From Coriobacteriales bacterium (GTDB lineage: Bacteria > Actinomycetota > Coriobacteriia > Coriobacteriales > UBA8131): 61,705 nucleotides of DNA. How positions within the stretch are numbered: the stretch's first letter is position 1; every line of letters starts with the position of its first letter. The stretch is taken from contig JAISLY010000014.1 of assembly GCA_031277035.1 (NCBI GenBank), positions 1 to 61,705 of the forward strand, written 5' to 3'. Positions 8,137-16,288 of the stretch are shown one piece after another. A program made the translations under genes and the position numbers. The notes beneath the pieces were generated by a model. That model was not told where the DNA came from and ran no database searches. It saw only the letters and a program-made list of their open reading frames with translations.

Positions 8137-9078
8137 TCAGGGCATGAACTCGAGATCCATGTCCACGTTTCCGGATATGCCGGCAACGCTTCCGGCATTG
8201 GTGTACTGCCAGATCGTAAAATCGAACTTCCCGGTGGGAAAGCGCGTGCCGTATTCCGCAAACCAGATGTCGTAGCCCTCCAAAAGGTCGAGGTAATAGT
8301 GGGAGATGTCCCGGGCATTGCCATAAAGCATCGCAGGGTAGCCGCCCTCCTCAATGGTCGTGCAGAACGCGGAGGCGTTTTTGGTAAGCTGGCGAGCGTT
8401 CAATCCGTTGGCGCGTCCGCTGACGTCTGAAACAGGCTCGAAGTCATAGACCACCGGGTAGGCAAGCTCGCGTCCGTCGAGAGTCTCAAGCACAAAGCGC
8501 GCTTCCTCGATTGCTTCCTGCTCGGTTATGGCCTGTGAGAAGAAATACACGCCAACAGGCACGCCCGCCGCCTCGGCGCCCCGCAGGTTTTCCTCAAAGC
8601 GCTCGTCAAGATAGATGCTCCCCTCGGTATAACCGCGATGGCCGAGGCGCAGGATTGCAAAGTCGATGCCGTCGGCGGCGACTGCCTCCCAATCGATGCT
8701 GCCCTGGTAGGCGGACACGTCGATGCCCGTGCGTGAGACAACCTGCCCGTCCTGCGCATAGGAAAAGCGCCCGTTTTCCTCAATAAGGTTCTGGGGGTCA
8801 TAGGGGCTTTGGTAGGCAGGTTCAAATCCCAGACCGCCTGCGCCTCCGGAGAGCCTTGCCTCGCTTCCGCAGGCCGCAAGGCCGAGGAGCGCAAGGCCGA
8901 GAAGCATAAGGCCAGGGAGCGCAGGGCCGAGGAGCGCTTTGAAGAGCGGCTGACAGCGGACTGACGGGCGATGGGTCGGCTGACAGCGGGTCGGCTGACA
9001 GCGAGCCGACTGATGGCGGAGCGGCTGACAGCGGGCCGACTGACAGCGGGCCGACTGATGGCGGAGCGGCCTGGTCAT
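8137..9078 (-). CDS. GH25 lysozyme-like lipoprotein
   Basis: A 313-residue glycosyl hydrolase family 25 (muramidase) protein. The start at 9078 overlaps the rmuC stop as ATGA, implying coupled translation. Residues 1-44 are an Arg/Gln/Cys/Pro-rich tail encoded by a short-repeat block, followed by a hydrophobic segment and lipobox LAAC with Cys70. The catalytic domain runs from about residue 118 (GIDVSAYQG) to the end, with the acidic pair in VVYDFEP (D-x-E). The family cleaves the MurNAc-GlcNAc bond of peptidoglycan, so an outer-membrane-face or wall-associated role is expected after lipid anchoring. The long hydrophilic stretch before the signal peptide is unusual; no alternative ATG/GTG/TTG start nearer the hydrophobic core is evident. 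Confidence 0.85.
   Translation of the reverse strand: MTRPLRHQSARCQSARCQPLRHQSARCQPTRCQPTHRPSVRCQPLFKALLGPALPGLMLLGLALLGLAACGSEARLSGGAGGLGFEPAYQSPYDPQNLIEENGRFSYAQDGQVVSRTGIDVSAYQGSIDWEAVAADGIDFAILRLGHRGYTEGSIYLDERFEENLRGAEAAGVPVGVYFFSQAITEQEAIEEARFVLETLDGRELAYPVVYDFEPVSDVSGRANGLNARQLTKNASAFCTTIEEGGYPAMLYGNARDISHYYLDLLEGYDIWFAEYGTRFPTGKFDFTIWQYTNAGSVAGISGNVDMDLEFMP
8945..9070. repeat. Short direct repeats (GGCTGACAGCGG-type)
   Basis: About eight imperfect copies of a 12-15 base unit (ctgacagcgg / ctgatggcgg with gcc or agc spacers) fill this stretch. They encode the RHQSARCQ-like N-terminal tail of the GH25 protein. The copies differ by substitutions, so this is an old or drifting minisatellite. 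Confidence 0.7.
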
Positions 9079-10553
9079 CGCTCGTCGGCGCCTGCATTCG
9101 TATCTGCGTCGGTGTCCGTCTCGGTCTCCGTCTCTGTCTCCGCGTCCTCGGAAGTCGCGTCAACGTCCTCGGAAGCCGCGTCCGCGTCAACGTCCTCGGA
9201 AGCCGCGTCCGAGCCCTCCGAGAGGAGCGCGGCAACTTCTGCGACCGGGAGTTCCTGCACCTTGTTGAGCTTGCGGCTGATGTTGCGCGATTTTGAGCCC
9301 GCGCGTTCGATTTCCTTTGAGGCGGCGTCCAGTTTGCCGCGGACCCGGTCGAGCAGGCTCTCGAATTTGACGAACTCACCCTTGATGGCACCAAGCAGCT
9401 TCCAGACCTCGCTCGAGCGCTTCTCGATGGCCAGGGTGCGAAAGCCCATCTGGAGACTGCTGAGGAAGGCCGCGAGATTTGTGGGGCCGACGACGGTCAC
9501 GCGGTACTCGCGTTGCAGCGTGTCGACCAGGCCGGGGCGCCGGAGCACCTCGGCATACAGCCCTTCGGTGGGCACGAACATAATGGCAAAATCTGTCGTG
9601 GTCGGGGGGTTGATGTATTTGTCGCGTATGTCGCGCGCAAAAATCTTGAGCCGGGCTTCCAGCCGTTTTGCCACCGTCTCGGGCGCCTCGTCGCTTGTGC
9701 CCTCGTAGGCATCCAGCAGGCGCTCGTACTCCTCAACAGGAAACTTTGAGTCGATGGGCAAAAGCACGCCGACATCACCCTCCTCGCGTCCCGGCATCCG
9801 CACCGCGAACTCCACACGCTCCTGACTGCGTGGCCGCACCTGCGCGGTAGCAATGTATTGCTCGGGCGAAAGCATCTGTTCGAGGATGGCGCCCAACTGG
9901 TACTCGCCGAGATTGCCGCGCGTCTTTACATTGGCGAGCACTTTGCGCAGGTCATCGACGCCTGTGGCGAGCGCCTGCATCTCTCCCAGGCCCTTGTGCA
10001 CCTCCTCAAGACGGGTTGAGATGAGGGCAAAGGAATCCGCAAAGCGCTTCTCCACCGTCTGCGTGAGCTTTTCGTCAACGGTTCTGCGCATCTCTTCGAG
10101 CTTGGCCGCGTTCTCGCCCTGCATGGCGCCGAGGCGGCCCTCCATCGTCTCCCGGATCTGCGCGAACTGACGATTGAGCTCCTCGCGGTTCTCCCTAAGG
10201 GTCTTGGCGGTCTCCTCGCGGGTCGTAAGCAGGGTCTTGGCAATCTCCTCGCGCGTTGTAAGCAGGGTCTTGGCAGTCTCTCCACGCGTGGTAAGCTGCT
10301 CGCGGGCGCTCTCGTCGCGGTTGCGAGCGAACTCCTCGCGCTGGAGACCTTCAAGGCGGGCGATCTCTGAGGTGAGCGCGTCGAGTTTTGTCTGTTGAGA
10401 AAGCAGTTGCCCCTGGAGCGCCTCGTCGCCCTCTTTGCGCGAATGCGAACGTCTGATGCTCAGGAGCAGGACGAGCACCACGATAAGCAGGGCAAAGGTG
10501 AGGACGAGCAGGACGATTGTAAGAGAGCTTATCAGGGCAGGCGAGAGGGTCAT
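9075..10553 (-). CDS. rmuC: RmuC-family DNA recombination protein
   Basis: A 492-residue RmuC homologue. One N-terminal membrane helix (about residues 9-31) is followed by a long coiled coil (about 45-200) containing repeated TTREETAKTL-like segments, then the conserved RmuC nuclease-like domain (about 205-420, with GNLGEYQLG, DSKFPVEEYERLL and FVPTEGLYAEVL). The last 50 residues are an Asp/Glu/Thr/Ala-rich repeat tail. RmuC limits inversions and rearrangements at short inverted repeats in E. coli; its biochemical activity is poorly defined. It is the first gene of a two-gene minus-strand unit with the GH25 lipoprotein, a pairing with no obvious functional logic. Confidence 0.9.
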   Translation of the reverse strand: MTLSPALISSLTIVLLVLTFALLIVVLVLLLSIRRSHSRKEGDEALQGQLLSQQTKLDALTSEIARLEGLQREEFARNRDESAREQLTTRGETAKTLLTTREEIAKTLLTTREETAKTLRENREELNRQFAQIRETMEGRLGAMQGENAAKLEEMRRTVDEKLTQTVEKRFADSFALISTRLEEVHKGLGEMQALATGVDDLRKVLANVKTRGNLGEYQLGAILEQMLSPEQYIATAQVRPRSQERVEFAVRMPGREEGDVGVLLPIDSKFPVEEYERLLDAYEGTSDEAPETVAKRLEARLKIFARDIRDKYINPPTTTDFAIMFVPTEGLYAEVLRRPGLVDTLQREYRVTVVGPTNLAAFLSSLQMGFRTLAIEKRSSEVWKLLGAIKGEFVKFESLLDRVRGKLDAASKEIERAGSKSRNISRKLNKVQELPVAEVAALLSEGSDAASEDVDADAASEDVDATSEDAETETETETDTDADTNAGADER

Positions 10554-10637
10554 TGCGGTTCCAATCTATCAGTGCGCGTGCGGTCTGGCGGCTGCGGCGG
10601 TCTGGCGGCTGCGGCGGCCGAGAGAGCTCATGGCGGT

Positions 10638-10643
10638 ATTATA
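10638..10643 (-). promoter_or_regulatory. Candidate -10 box for rmuC
   Basis: The minus strand reads a perfect TATAAT here, about 85 bases before the rmuC start. No convincing -35 is seen 16-18 bases upstream. The surrounding gap 10554-10918 otherwise contains short GC-rich repeats near rmuC and the yebC promoter candidate, and no gene. Confidence 0.35.
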
Positions 10644-10830
10644 CTCCCGTCCCTCGCAGCGTCCCATTTGGGTTGCAAACGGTAAGATTCGAATCGGATT
10701 GCGAAGCGCACTGCCTGCGACAGGAGGCTGCTCGTGGTGCGTTCTCGTGGTGCGCAGTCCGTTTATTCCTGTAAATAAAAATGGATTAGGGGGCGGCAAT
10801 CCAGTACAATGAGGCCGATAGATACGGCGC

Positions 10831-10839
10831 TGGTATGAT
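10831..10839 (+). promoter_or_regulatory. Extended -10 promoter candidate for yebC
   Basis: TGGTATGAT is an extended -10 element (TGn plus five of six -10 bases), about 80 bases upstream of the yebC start. There is no good -35, as expected for extended -10 promoters. Confidence 0.4.
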
Positions 10840-10918
10840 GTGGACGCATCGCGCCGGCAAGCCTTTGAATCGTCGAATCGCCGAATCATCGAGTTATCGA
10901 GCGGGAAAGGTCTCTTTC

Positions 10919-11677
10919 ATGTCAGGACATTCCAAGTGGGCGACCACCAAGTATCGCAAGGCGGCGCAGGACGCCAAGCGCTCGGCGCTCTTCTCCAAAC
11001 TCTCTCGCAACATCACCGTTGCGGCCCGGGAGGGCGGCGACCCCAGCCCCGAGAACAATGCCGCGCTGGCCGCTGCCGTGGCCAAGGCAAAGGCGAACTC
11101 CCTGCCAAAAGACAAGATAGACACGGCCATCAAGAAGGCTTTTGGCTCCGGTTCGGATGCGGCGAAGTTCGAGACCGTCATTTACGAGGGCTATGGTCCG
11201 GCGGGAGTCGCTGTGCTCTGCGAGGCTTTGACCGATAACCGCAATCGAACGGCCGCTGATGTGCGTTCGGCCTTCAGTCACAGTGGCGGCAATTTGGGGA
11301 CGACCGGTTCGGTGGCCTTCCAGTTTGAACGTAAGGGGCAGATTATGCTCGAGAAGTCCCAGGCAGATGACGAAGACGAGTTCATGTTGATGGTGGCCGA
11401 GGCGGGCGGCGAGGACTATGAGGACGCGGGGGAGGAGTGGGTCGTGCTCACCGCGCCGGGCGACCTGAGCGCCGTGAAGAAGGGGCTTGAGGATCAGGGC
11501 CTTGAGGTCAAAGGCTACGAACTGACCATGCAGCCGACGACTCCCACCGAAGTTGGCGTGAGCGATGCGAAGAAGATCATGCGACTGGTCGACCGCCTTG
11601 AGGAGCTTGAGGACCTGCAAAACGTCTACCATACGATGGACATCACCGACGAGATAGCCGCCGCGCTCGACGAGTGA
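10919..11677 (+). CDS. yebC: YebC/PmpR family protein
   Basis: A 252-residue YebC/PmpR protein, full length for the family. The ATG at 10919 gives the canonical MSGHSKW N-terminus after an AAAGG SD; an earlier in-frame ATG at 10835 would add 28 unrelated residues and is rejected. Conserved blocks include AREGGDPSPENNAAL, YEGYGPAGVAVL, TDNRNRTA and the FERKGQ region. Members were described as transcription regulators; more recent work links them to translation of proline-rich or difficult sequences, which would fit the many Pro-rich tracts in this genome (inference). The next gene starts at or just beyond its stop. Confidence 0.95.
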   Translation: MSGHSKWATTKYRKAAQDAKRSALFSKLSRNITVAAREGGDPSPENNAALAAAVAKAKANSLPKDKIDTAIKKAFGSGSDAAKFETVIYEGYGPAGVAVLCEALTDNRNRTAADVRSAFSHSGGNLGTTGSVAFQFERKGQIMLEKSQADDEDEFMLMVAEAGGEDYEDAGEEWVVLTAPGDLSAVKKGLEDQGLEVKGYELTMQPTTPTEVGVSDAKKIMRLVDRLEELEDLQNVYHTMDITDEIAAALDE

Positions 11678-11679
11678 CC

Positions 11680-12999
11680 ATGCGTCTGATCAAAGCGACA
11701 GTCACCGCGGCCCAAACGCCTGCCCACGGCATCCAGCGCCTGAAGTGCGAGGCGCAACCTGCTCGGGCGGGCGAGGTGAATGAAGCCCTTCTTGATGCGA
11801 TTAACTATCTTGACCTGGGCGTTGCGGTGGCACCGGGCGATACGGTGCTCTTAAACGTCACGGCCCTCGATCTGGCGCTGGGCACCGGGGGCGTGGCTTT
11901 TGTGGTGCCGGATGCGGCCGCTCCCACTGTTGGGGAGCAGGTCGCCCCCACCGTTGGGGAGGCGGTTGGGGAGCAGGACGCTCCCACCGTTGGGGAGGCG
12001 GTTGGGGAGCAGGTCGCTCCCATCGCCGAGCGCGGACGTGCCTTCGCCGGGAAGCAGGCCGCTCCCGCCACCGGGCACATCATGAAGCTGCGCTATACGC
12101 CGCTTCAGCGGGAGGTGCTCTCCGTTGAAGAGCAGGCATCCCCCTGGCATGAGACGATGGTCGCCGCGCGCTCGCTTGAGGGCGCACCGGTTGTCTGCTG
12201 TGAGCTGTTCAGCCAGGCTCCCCTCGTTGCCGCCGCCGTTAAACATCGCGCGCGCGCGGCGCGGGTCATCCTGTGCATGACCGACGAGGCGGCGTTGTTG
12301 CTCGGCTTCGCCGAGCTCGCCGCTGCGGCCCGAGAAGAGGGCCTGTTTGACGGCATCATCACCTGTGGGCAGGCGCTTGGCGGCGACCTGGAGGCCGTCA
12401 ACCTCTTCTCGGGCCTGCTCGCCGCGCGCCACGTCCTGGGCGCCGATGTCATGGTAACCGCCATGGGTCCCGGCATTGTGGGCACCGCGACGCCCTTCGG
12501 CCACGGCGGCCTCGCCCAGGCCGTGGCGCTCAACGCCGCCGCCGCGCTCGACGCCGTGCCCATCGCCGTGCTTCGGCTCTCCTTCGCCGATTGCCGCTCG
12601 CGCCATCAGGGCCTCAGCCATCACACGCTCACGGCGCTGGGCACGGCTACGCTGACCCCGGCGGTCATCGCGTTTCCCGACGACCTACCTTCTGAACAGG
12701 CCCAACGCATCGAACGTGCCCTTGAGGCGGCAAAAATCCTTGAGCGCCATGCTCTGGTGCGCGTTGCGACGGACGCCAACGCCATTGACCTCAGAGGGCT
12801 TGAAGTCACCACGATGGGGCGCACCCAGGCAGAAGACCCCGCCTTCTTCTCTGCGGCATTCGCCGCCGGCATTCTTGCCGCCGACCTTCTCGCGGACGAC
12901 CTGCTCGCCCCCGGCAGCCTCGCCCCCGGCAGCCTTGCGGACGACCTGCTCGCCCCCGGCAGCCTCGCGGACGGCGTCCCTGGCGAGCGCACCCTTTGA
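11680..12999 (+). CDS. DUF3866 family protein
   Basis: About 440 residues, matching the actinobacterial DUF3866 family in its body (ALDAINYLDLGVAVAPGDTVLLN near the start; later the YTPLQREVLSVEEQ, GIITCGQALGGDLEAVN, MGPGIVGTATPFGH and SFADCRSRHQGLSHHT segments). Function unknown. An alternative GTG start at 11674 overlaps the yebC stop as GTGA. Two low-complexity expansions interrupt it: a VGEQ/VGEA-type repeat (about residues 80-115) and a C-terminal DDLLAPGSLA repeat. It lies in a tight run yebC-DUF3866-xerD with overlapping ends, so cotranscription is likely. Confidence 0.8.
   Translation: MRLIKATVTAAQTPAHGIQRLKCEAQPARAGEVNEALLDAINYLDLGVAVAPGDTVLLNVTALDLALGTGGVAFVVPDAAAPTVGEQVAPTVGEAVGEQDAPTVGEAVGEQVAPIAERGRAFAGKQAAPATGHIMKLRYTPLQREVLSVEEQASPWHETMVAARSLEGAPVVCCELFSQAPLVAAAVKHRARAARVILCMTDEAALLLGFAELAAAAREEGLFDGIITCGQALGGDLEAVNLFSGLLAARHVLGADVMVTAMGPGIVGTATPFGHGGLAQAVALNAAAALDAVPIAVLRLSFADCRSRHQGLSHHTLTALGTATLTPAVIAFPDDLPSEQAQRIERALEAAKILERHALVRVATDANAIDLRGLEVTTMGRTQAEDPAFFSAAFAAGILAADLLADDLLAPGSLAPGSLADDLLAPGSLADGVPGERTL
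11919..12021 (+). repeat. In-frame minisatellite in DUF3866 gene
   Basis: Units built from cccaccgttggggaggcg and gttggggagcaggtcgc recur two to three times, encoding alternating PTVGEA and VGEQ motifs. The insert lies in a region where family members normally have a short loop (inferred). A second repeat block, encoding DDLLAPGSLA units, lies at about 12889-12975. Confidence 0.7.
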
Positions 13000-14069
13000 C
13001 CGCTTCGTCTCAAACCGCCCCGCCCGCCCCGCCAGCCCCCGACGCTGCCCCCGAAGCGCTCGCCTCCGCCCCCCCCGCGTCCCCCACAACCGCCCCCACA
13101 ACCACCCCCACCGCCCTGCGCACCGAAGCCTCCACCCCCACCGCACCCTCCCGCCCCTTTCTGCACGATGTCCTGCGCGATTACCTGGGGTGGCTCGCGG
13201 TCGAGCGTGGTTCCTCCGGCAATACCGTACAGGCCTACGGCCGCGATTTGCGCCGCTACTGTTCCTGGATGGAGGAGGAGGGGAAGGCCGCGATTGAGCA
13301 GATAAGCCGTGGAGACATCCGCGCCTATCTCGCCACCTTACGCGAGGTCGATTTTGCTCCGACTTCCATCGCGCGTGCCATCTCTGCCATCAAAGGCCTC
13401 CATCGCTTCGCTGTGCGCGAACATCTCTGCCAAAACGACCCAAGTTCTGCGCTGCGCGTTCCCAAAACACCGGAAACCCTGCCGGAGGTTTTGAGCATCG
13501 AGCAGGTTACCCGCCTTCTCGAGCAGCCTTTTCCCTCCACGCCTGCGGGGCTGCGCGATACGGCAATCCTTGAGGTGCTCTACGGCTGTGGCCTGCGGGT
13601 AAGCGAGTTGACAGGCCTCGATCTCGCCGACATCTCCTTTTCCGACGCCTGTCTGCGGGTGACCGGCAAGGGGGAGAAGACCCGCATTACCCCTTTGCTT
13701 GGAGCAGCGGCCAGAAGCCTTGACGCCTATATTCAGAGGGGCCGTCCTGGGCTGCACGTCAAGCGTGCTCTTGGCGCTCAGGATGGCAGCGCGGTTTTTC
13801 TCAGCACGCGCGGCACGCGTCTCTCACGCATTGCGATTCACCACATCGTTGAAACATACGGCAACACGGTCGGCCTGCCGCATCTGTATCCGCATCTGCT
13901 GCGGCACTCCTTTGCGACGCATCTGCTGGAGGGAGGCGCCGATCTGCGCACCATTCAGGAGCTGCTTGGACACGCAAACATCATGACAACGCAGATATAC
14001 ACCCACGTGGATCGACGCCATATCCGCGAAGAGTACCTCTCAACGCATCCCCGTGCTCATCTCGACTGA
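12996..14069 (+). CDS. xerD: Tyrosine recombinase XerD
   Basis: A 357-residue site-specific tyrosine recombinase. The SAM-like core-binding domain (about 55-145) and catalytic domain (about 165-350) are complete, with catalytic Arg201 (CGLRVSEL), Lys225, His300, Arg303, His326 and nucleophile Tyr335. XerC/XerD proteins act at dif to resolve chromosome dimers. The proposed TTG start at 12996 overlaps the preceding stop (TTGA) and gives a Pro/Ala/Thr-rich N-terminal extension of about 52 residues not found in typical 295-300-residue XerD; a later start cannot be excluded. Assignment to XerD rather than XerC is by overall similarity and context. Confidence 0.9.
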   Translation: MTASSQTAPPAPPAPDAAPEALASAPPASPTTAPTTTPTALRTEASTPTAPSRPFLHDVLRDYLGWLAVERGSSGNTVQAYGRDLRRYCSWMEEEGKAAIEQISRGDIRAYLATLREVDFAPTSIARAISAIKGLHRFAVREHLCQNDPSSALRVPKTPETLPEVLSIEQVTRLLEQPFPSTPAGLRDTAILEVLYGCGLRVSELTGLDLADISFSDACLRVTGKGEKTRITPLLGAAARSLDAYIQRGRPGLHVKRALGAQDGSAVFLSTRGTRLSRIAIHHIVETYGNTVGLPHLYPHLLRHSFATHLLEGGADLRTIQELLGHANIMTTQIYTHVDRRHIREEYLSTHPRAHLD

Positions 14070-14163
14070 GCCGTCCGCTTCGTCTGTCCCGCCCCTCCGC
14101 AACCACCGTCCCCGCCCGCCTCGCGCCCACTCGCCAAGCCTCTACAGAGAGGTGCCTGCGTTT

Positions 14164-14379
14164 TGGTATACTACAATATGTTGTGCCTTTTCCACTAAAT
14201 TTCTCTCTCTTCGACCACTATCAAGGCTTTTTTGACATTTTCATACCGCTAAAAAAAGAGCCTTTTATCAGTAAAAATATATCTTTTTTCATAAATTTCC
14301 TTGCTAAGCGGCAAAAAGTGCCATATAGTGGTACCAGTGATTCGGGAAGCGTTAACCACAGCTCGGAGGGCAGACAGGC
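14164..14379 (+). promoter_or_regulatory. AT-rich mraZ upstream region with extended -10
   Basis: The gap 14070-14379 contains the most AT-rich sequence in the first half of the window. TGGTATACT at 14164-14172 is an extended -10, implying a leader of about 200 bases before mraZ. Short ccacta / tagtgg motifs occur near 14192, 14214 and 14326. Regularly spaced MraZ boxes are not evident. A 5-bp hairpin at 14139-14152 just upstream might terminate xerD transcription but lacks a T-run. Confidence 0.4.
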
Positions 14380-14811
14380 ATGTTGTGCGGCACCACCATA
14401 CATCCGATGGATGCCAAGGGTCGTGTCTCCCTGCCCGCCAAACATCGCAGGGCGCTTCCTGAGGAACTGGTTGTCATCAAATCGCCTCACAGCGATTTTC
14501 CCTCTCTGAGGGTCTATTCGGAGGCAGAATACGACGCCTGGATCATCCGCATGACCGAGGCCAAGAGCATGGCAGCAGACGATGCGGAACTCGACCTTCT
14601 CATCTCAGACCTTCACGCGCAGGTTGTCGAAGTAAAGGTCGACCCGGCGGGGCGCATTCTCATACCCGCGCACTTGCGCCAGGAGGCGGCTTTGACAAAA
14701 AGCGTCGCCGTCCGCGGCGCGGGCGACCACGTGGAGCTTTGGGACCCTCAGATACTGGAGAGCTACAAGGCCACGCGCGCCACAGTAAACGTCTTCAGCT
14801 CTTCTCGATAG
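14380..14811 (+). CDS. mraZ: Transcriptional regulator MraZ
   Basis: A 143-residue MraZ protein with two AbrB-like SpoVT/MraZ domains (DAKGRVSLPAKHR near residue 11 and DPAGRILIPAHLR near residue 88). MraZ forms a ring oligomer and binds repeats upstream of its own gene, acting as a repressor of the dcw operon in E. coli. It is the first gene of the cluster here, so autoregulation of the whole operon is likely. The ATG follows GGAGGG with 9-base spacing. Confidence 0.95.
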   Translation: MLCGTTIHPMDAKGRVSLPAKHRRALPEELVVIKSPHSDFPSLRVYSEAEYDAWIIRMTEAKSMAADDAELDLLISDLHAQVVEVKVDPAGRILIPAHLRQEAALTKSVAVRGAGDHVELWDPQILESYKATRATVNVFSSSR

Positions 14812-14824
14812 GGGAGCTTGGACT

Positions 14825-15775
14825 TTGACAGCAGAATATCGGCATACACCTGTCATGCTTGCGCAGTGTCGCGAAGCGTTAGCCCTGCAGGCGGGCGAGA
14901 TAGCCTGCGATGCCACCCTCGGTGGCGCGGGGCATTCGCTTGTTCTGGCGCAGGATCTGGAGCCTCGCGGGCTGCTCATCGGCGTCGATCGCGACCCGGC
15001 GGCGCTTGCTGTGGCTCGCAAACGGATGCTCAATCAGCATCCTCACCTGCGCTTTATTGCCCTGCAGGGCAACTTCGCCGAACTCGATGACCTCCTTTTG
15101 GAGGCGCGGGTACCCGGCGTTGACGCATTCCTCTTCGATCTCGGCGTCTCCTCGCCGCAGCTCGATCTCCCTGAACGGGGGTTTTCCTATGCCAGGAGCG
15201 CCCCACTTGATATGCGAATGAACCCGGGGGAACACACTCCAACCGCAGCAGAGATCATCAACACCATAAACGAACAAGATCTCACCTGGGTTCTTCGCAC
15301 GTATGGAGAGGAGCGGTGGGCGGCGCGTATCGCGCAGCACATCGTCAGGGCCCGTGCGAAGCAGGCTCTGCAGACGACCGACGAACTTGCGCAGATCATT
15401 CGCGAGGCGATTCCGGCGCGTTTTCGCAGAAGTGGCGGCAACCCCGCGAAGCGAAGCTTCCAGGCCTTGCGCATCATGGTCAACGGAGAGATGGACGCGC
15501 TGCACAAGGGCCTTGAGGCTGCGATACGCTGGCTCAATCCGGCCGGCCGCATCGCGGTCATCAGCTATCACTCACTTGAGGATCGCATCGTCAAGGAACT
15601 GTTTGCGCGCATGGCGCTCGGGTGTATCTGTCCGCCACAGGCTCCCATATGCACCTGTGGGCAGACGCCGATACTCTCGTCTGTCTCCCGGCGTCCTCAG
15701 ACTCCCACGTCTGAGGAGGTGGAAGCGAATCCACGCGCCGCAAGCGCAAAGATGAGATGGGCCATAAAACGATAG
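14825..15775 (+). CDS. rsmH: 16S rRNA m4C1402 methyltransferase RsmH
   Basis: A 316-residue RsmH (MraW) SAM-dependent methyltransferase that N4-methylates C1402 in the ribosomal P site. The TTG start at 14825 gives the canonical HTPVML near the N-terminus and follows GGGGAG. Motifs DATLGGAGHS (SAM site), FDLGVSSPQLD, ERGFSY and SYHSLEDRIVK are intact. It is 13 bases downstream of mraZ in the standard order. Confidence 0.95.
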   Translation: MTAEYRHTPVMLAQCREALALQAGEIACDATLGGAGHSLVLAQDLEPRGLLIGVDRDPAALAVARKRMLNQHPHLRFIALQGNFAELDDLLLEARVPGVDAFLFDLGVSSPQLDLPERGFSYARSAPLDMRMNPGEHTPTAAEIINTINEQDLTWVLRTYGEERWAARIAQHIVRARAKQALQTTDELAQIIREAIPARFRRSGGNPAKRSFQALRIMVNGEMDALHKGLEAAIRWLNPAGRIAVISYHSLEDRIVKELFARMALGCICPPQAPICTCGQTPILSSVSRRPQTPTSEEVEANPRAASAKMRWAIKR

Positions 15776-15780
15776 GGCGC

Positions 15781-15840
15781 CAGAAGTACCAGAAGCGCCA
15801 GAAGCGCCAGAAGCGCCAGCAGTAGCAAAAGCAGCAAAGG
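15781..15840 (+). repeat. 9-bp tandem repeat between rsmH and ftsL
   Basis: cagaagcgc-type nonamers repeat about four times and grade into cagcaaaggcagcag trinucleotide-like repeats directly after the rsmH stop. This would read as QKR/QQ-rich peptide had rsmH not terminated at 15775. Confidence 0.75.
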
Positions 15841-15865
15841 CAGCAGGAGAAACAGGAACAGAGCG

Positions 15866-16282
15866 ATGGCACAGGCAGCATACGCATATCAGAGTTCAGC
15901 GAGACGTACGCACAGGCAGGAGCGGGAGACCTTCGCGCAGCCCGACCTTCGCGTCCTGCCCGGTAAGGGAAGCGACCGCGCACGGCAGGCGGCGCTCAGC
16001 CCTCAGCTACAGGCCCTGTTCGGCGTGCTGCTGTTCGCCGTTCTCTTTCTCAGCGCAATCTGCGGCGTCAGGGTCGCCTTCGCAAACGCCACCCTCCAGA
16101 TGCTCATCGAGACCCAAAGCATCAATCAGGCCACCATCGAAGCCCGAGCCTACGGCACTGAGCTTGAGGTCGCGTATTCTCTGGCGACCAACCCTGAGCA
16201 CATCCAGGAGTTGGCAGCCGAGCAGCTTGGCATGACACCGGATGAGCAGGTGGAGTACCTGCGCCCGCTTGCCGGGGAGTAA
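15866..16282 (+). CDS. ftsL: FtsL-like septum protein
   Basis: A 138-residue bitopic protein between rsmH and the transpeptidase gene, the standard ftsL position. It has a basic cytoplasmic N-terminus, one membrane helix (about residues 52-75) and a periplasmic coiled-coil-like tail ending in an AAEQLGMTPDEQVEYLRP motif (the LGM motif typical of FtsL/DivIC). FtsL with DivIC/FtsB and FtsQ activates FtsI-FtsW at the septum. Sequence conservation is low, so the call relies on topology, motif and position. Confidence 0.8.
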   Translation: MAQAAYAYQSSARRTHRQERETFAQPDLRVLPGKGSDRARQAALSPQLQALFGVLLFAVLFLSAICGVRVAFANATLQMLIETQSINQATIEARAYGTELEVAYSLATNPEHIQELAAEQLGMTPDEQVEYLRPLAGE

Positions 16283-16288
16283 CGGATC

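Noticed and set aside
10680-10760. Possible tRNA (GATTCGAATC resembles a T-loop)
   Set aside because: No acceptor, D or anticodon stems can be formed around it; the motif is a simple palindrome.
14180-14379. MraZ-binding repeats upstream of mraZ
   Set aside because: Only scattered ccacta/tagtgg motifs without the regular spacing expected of MraZ boxes.
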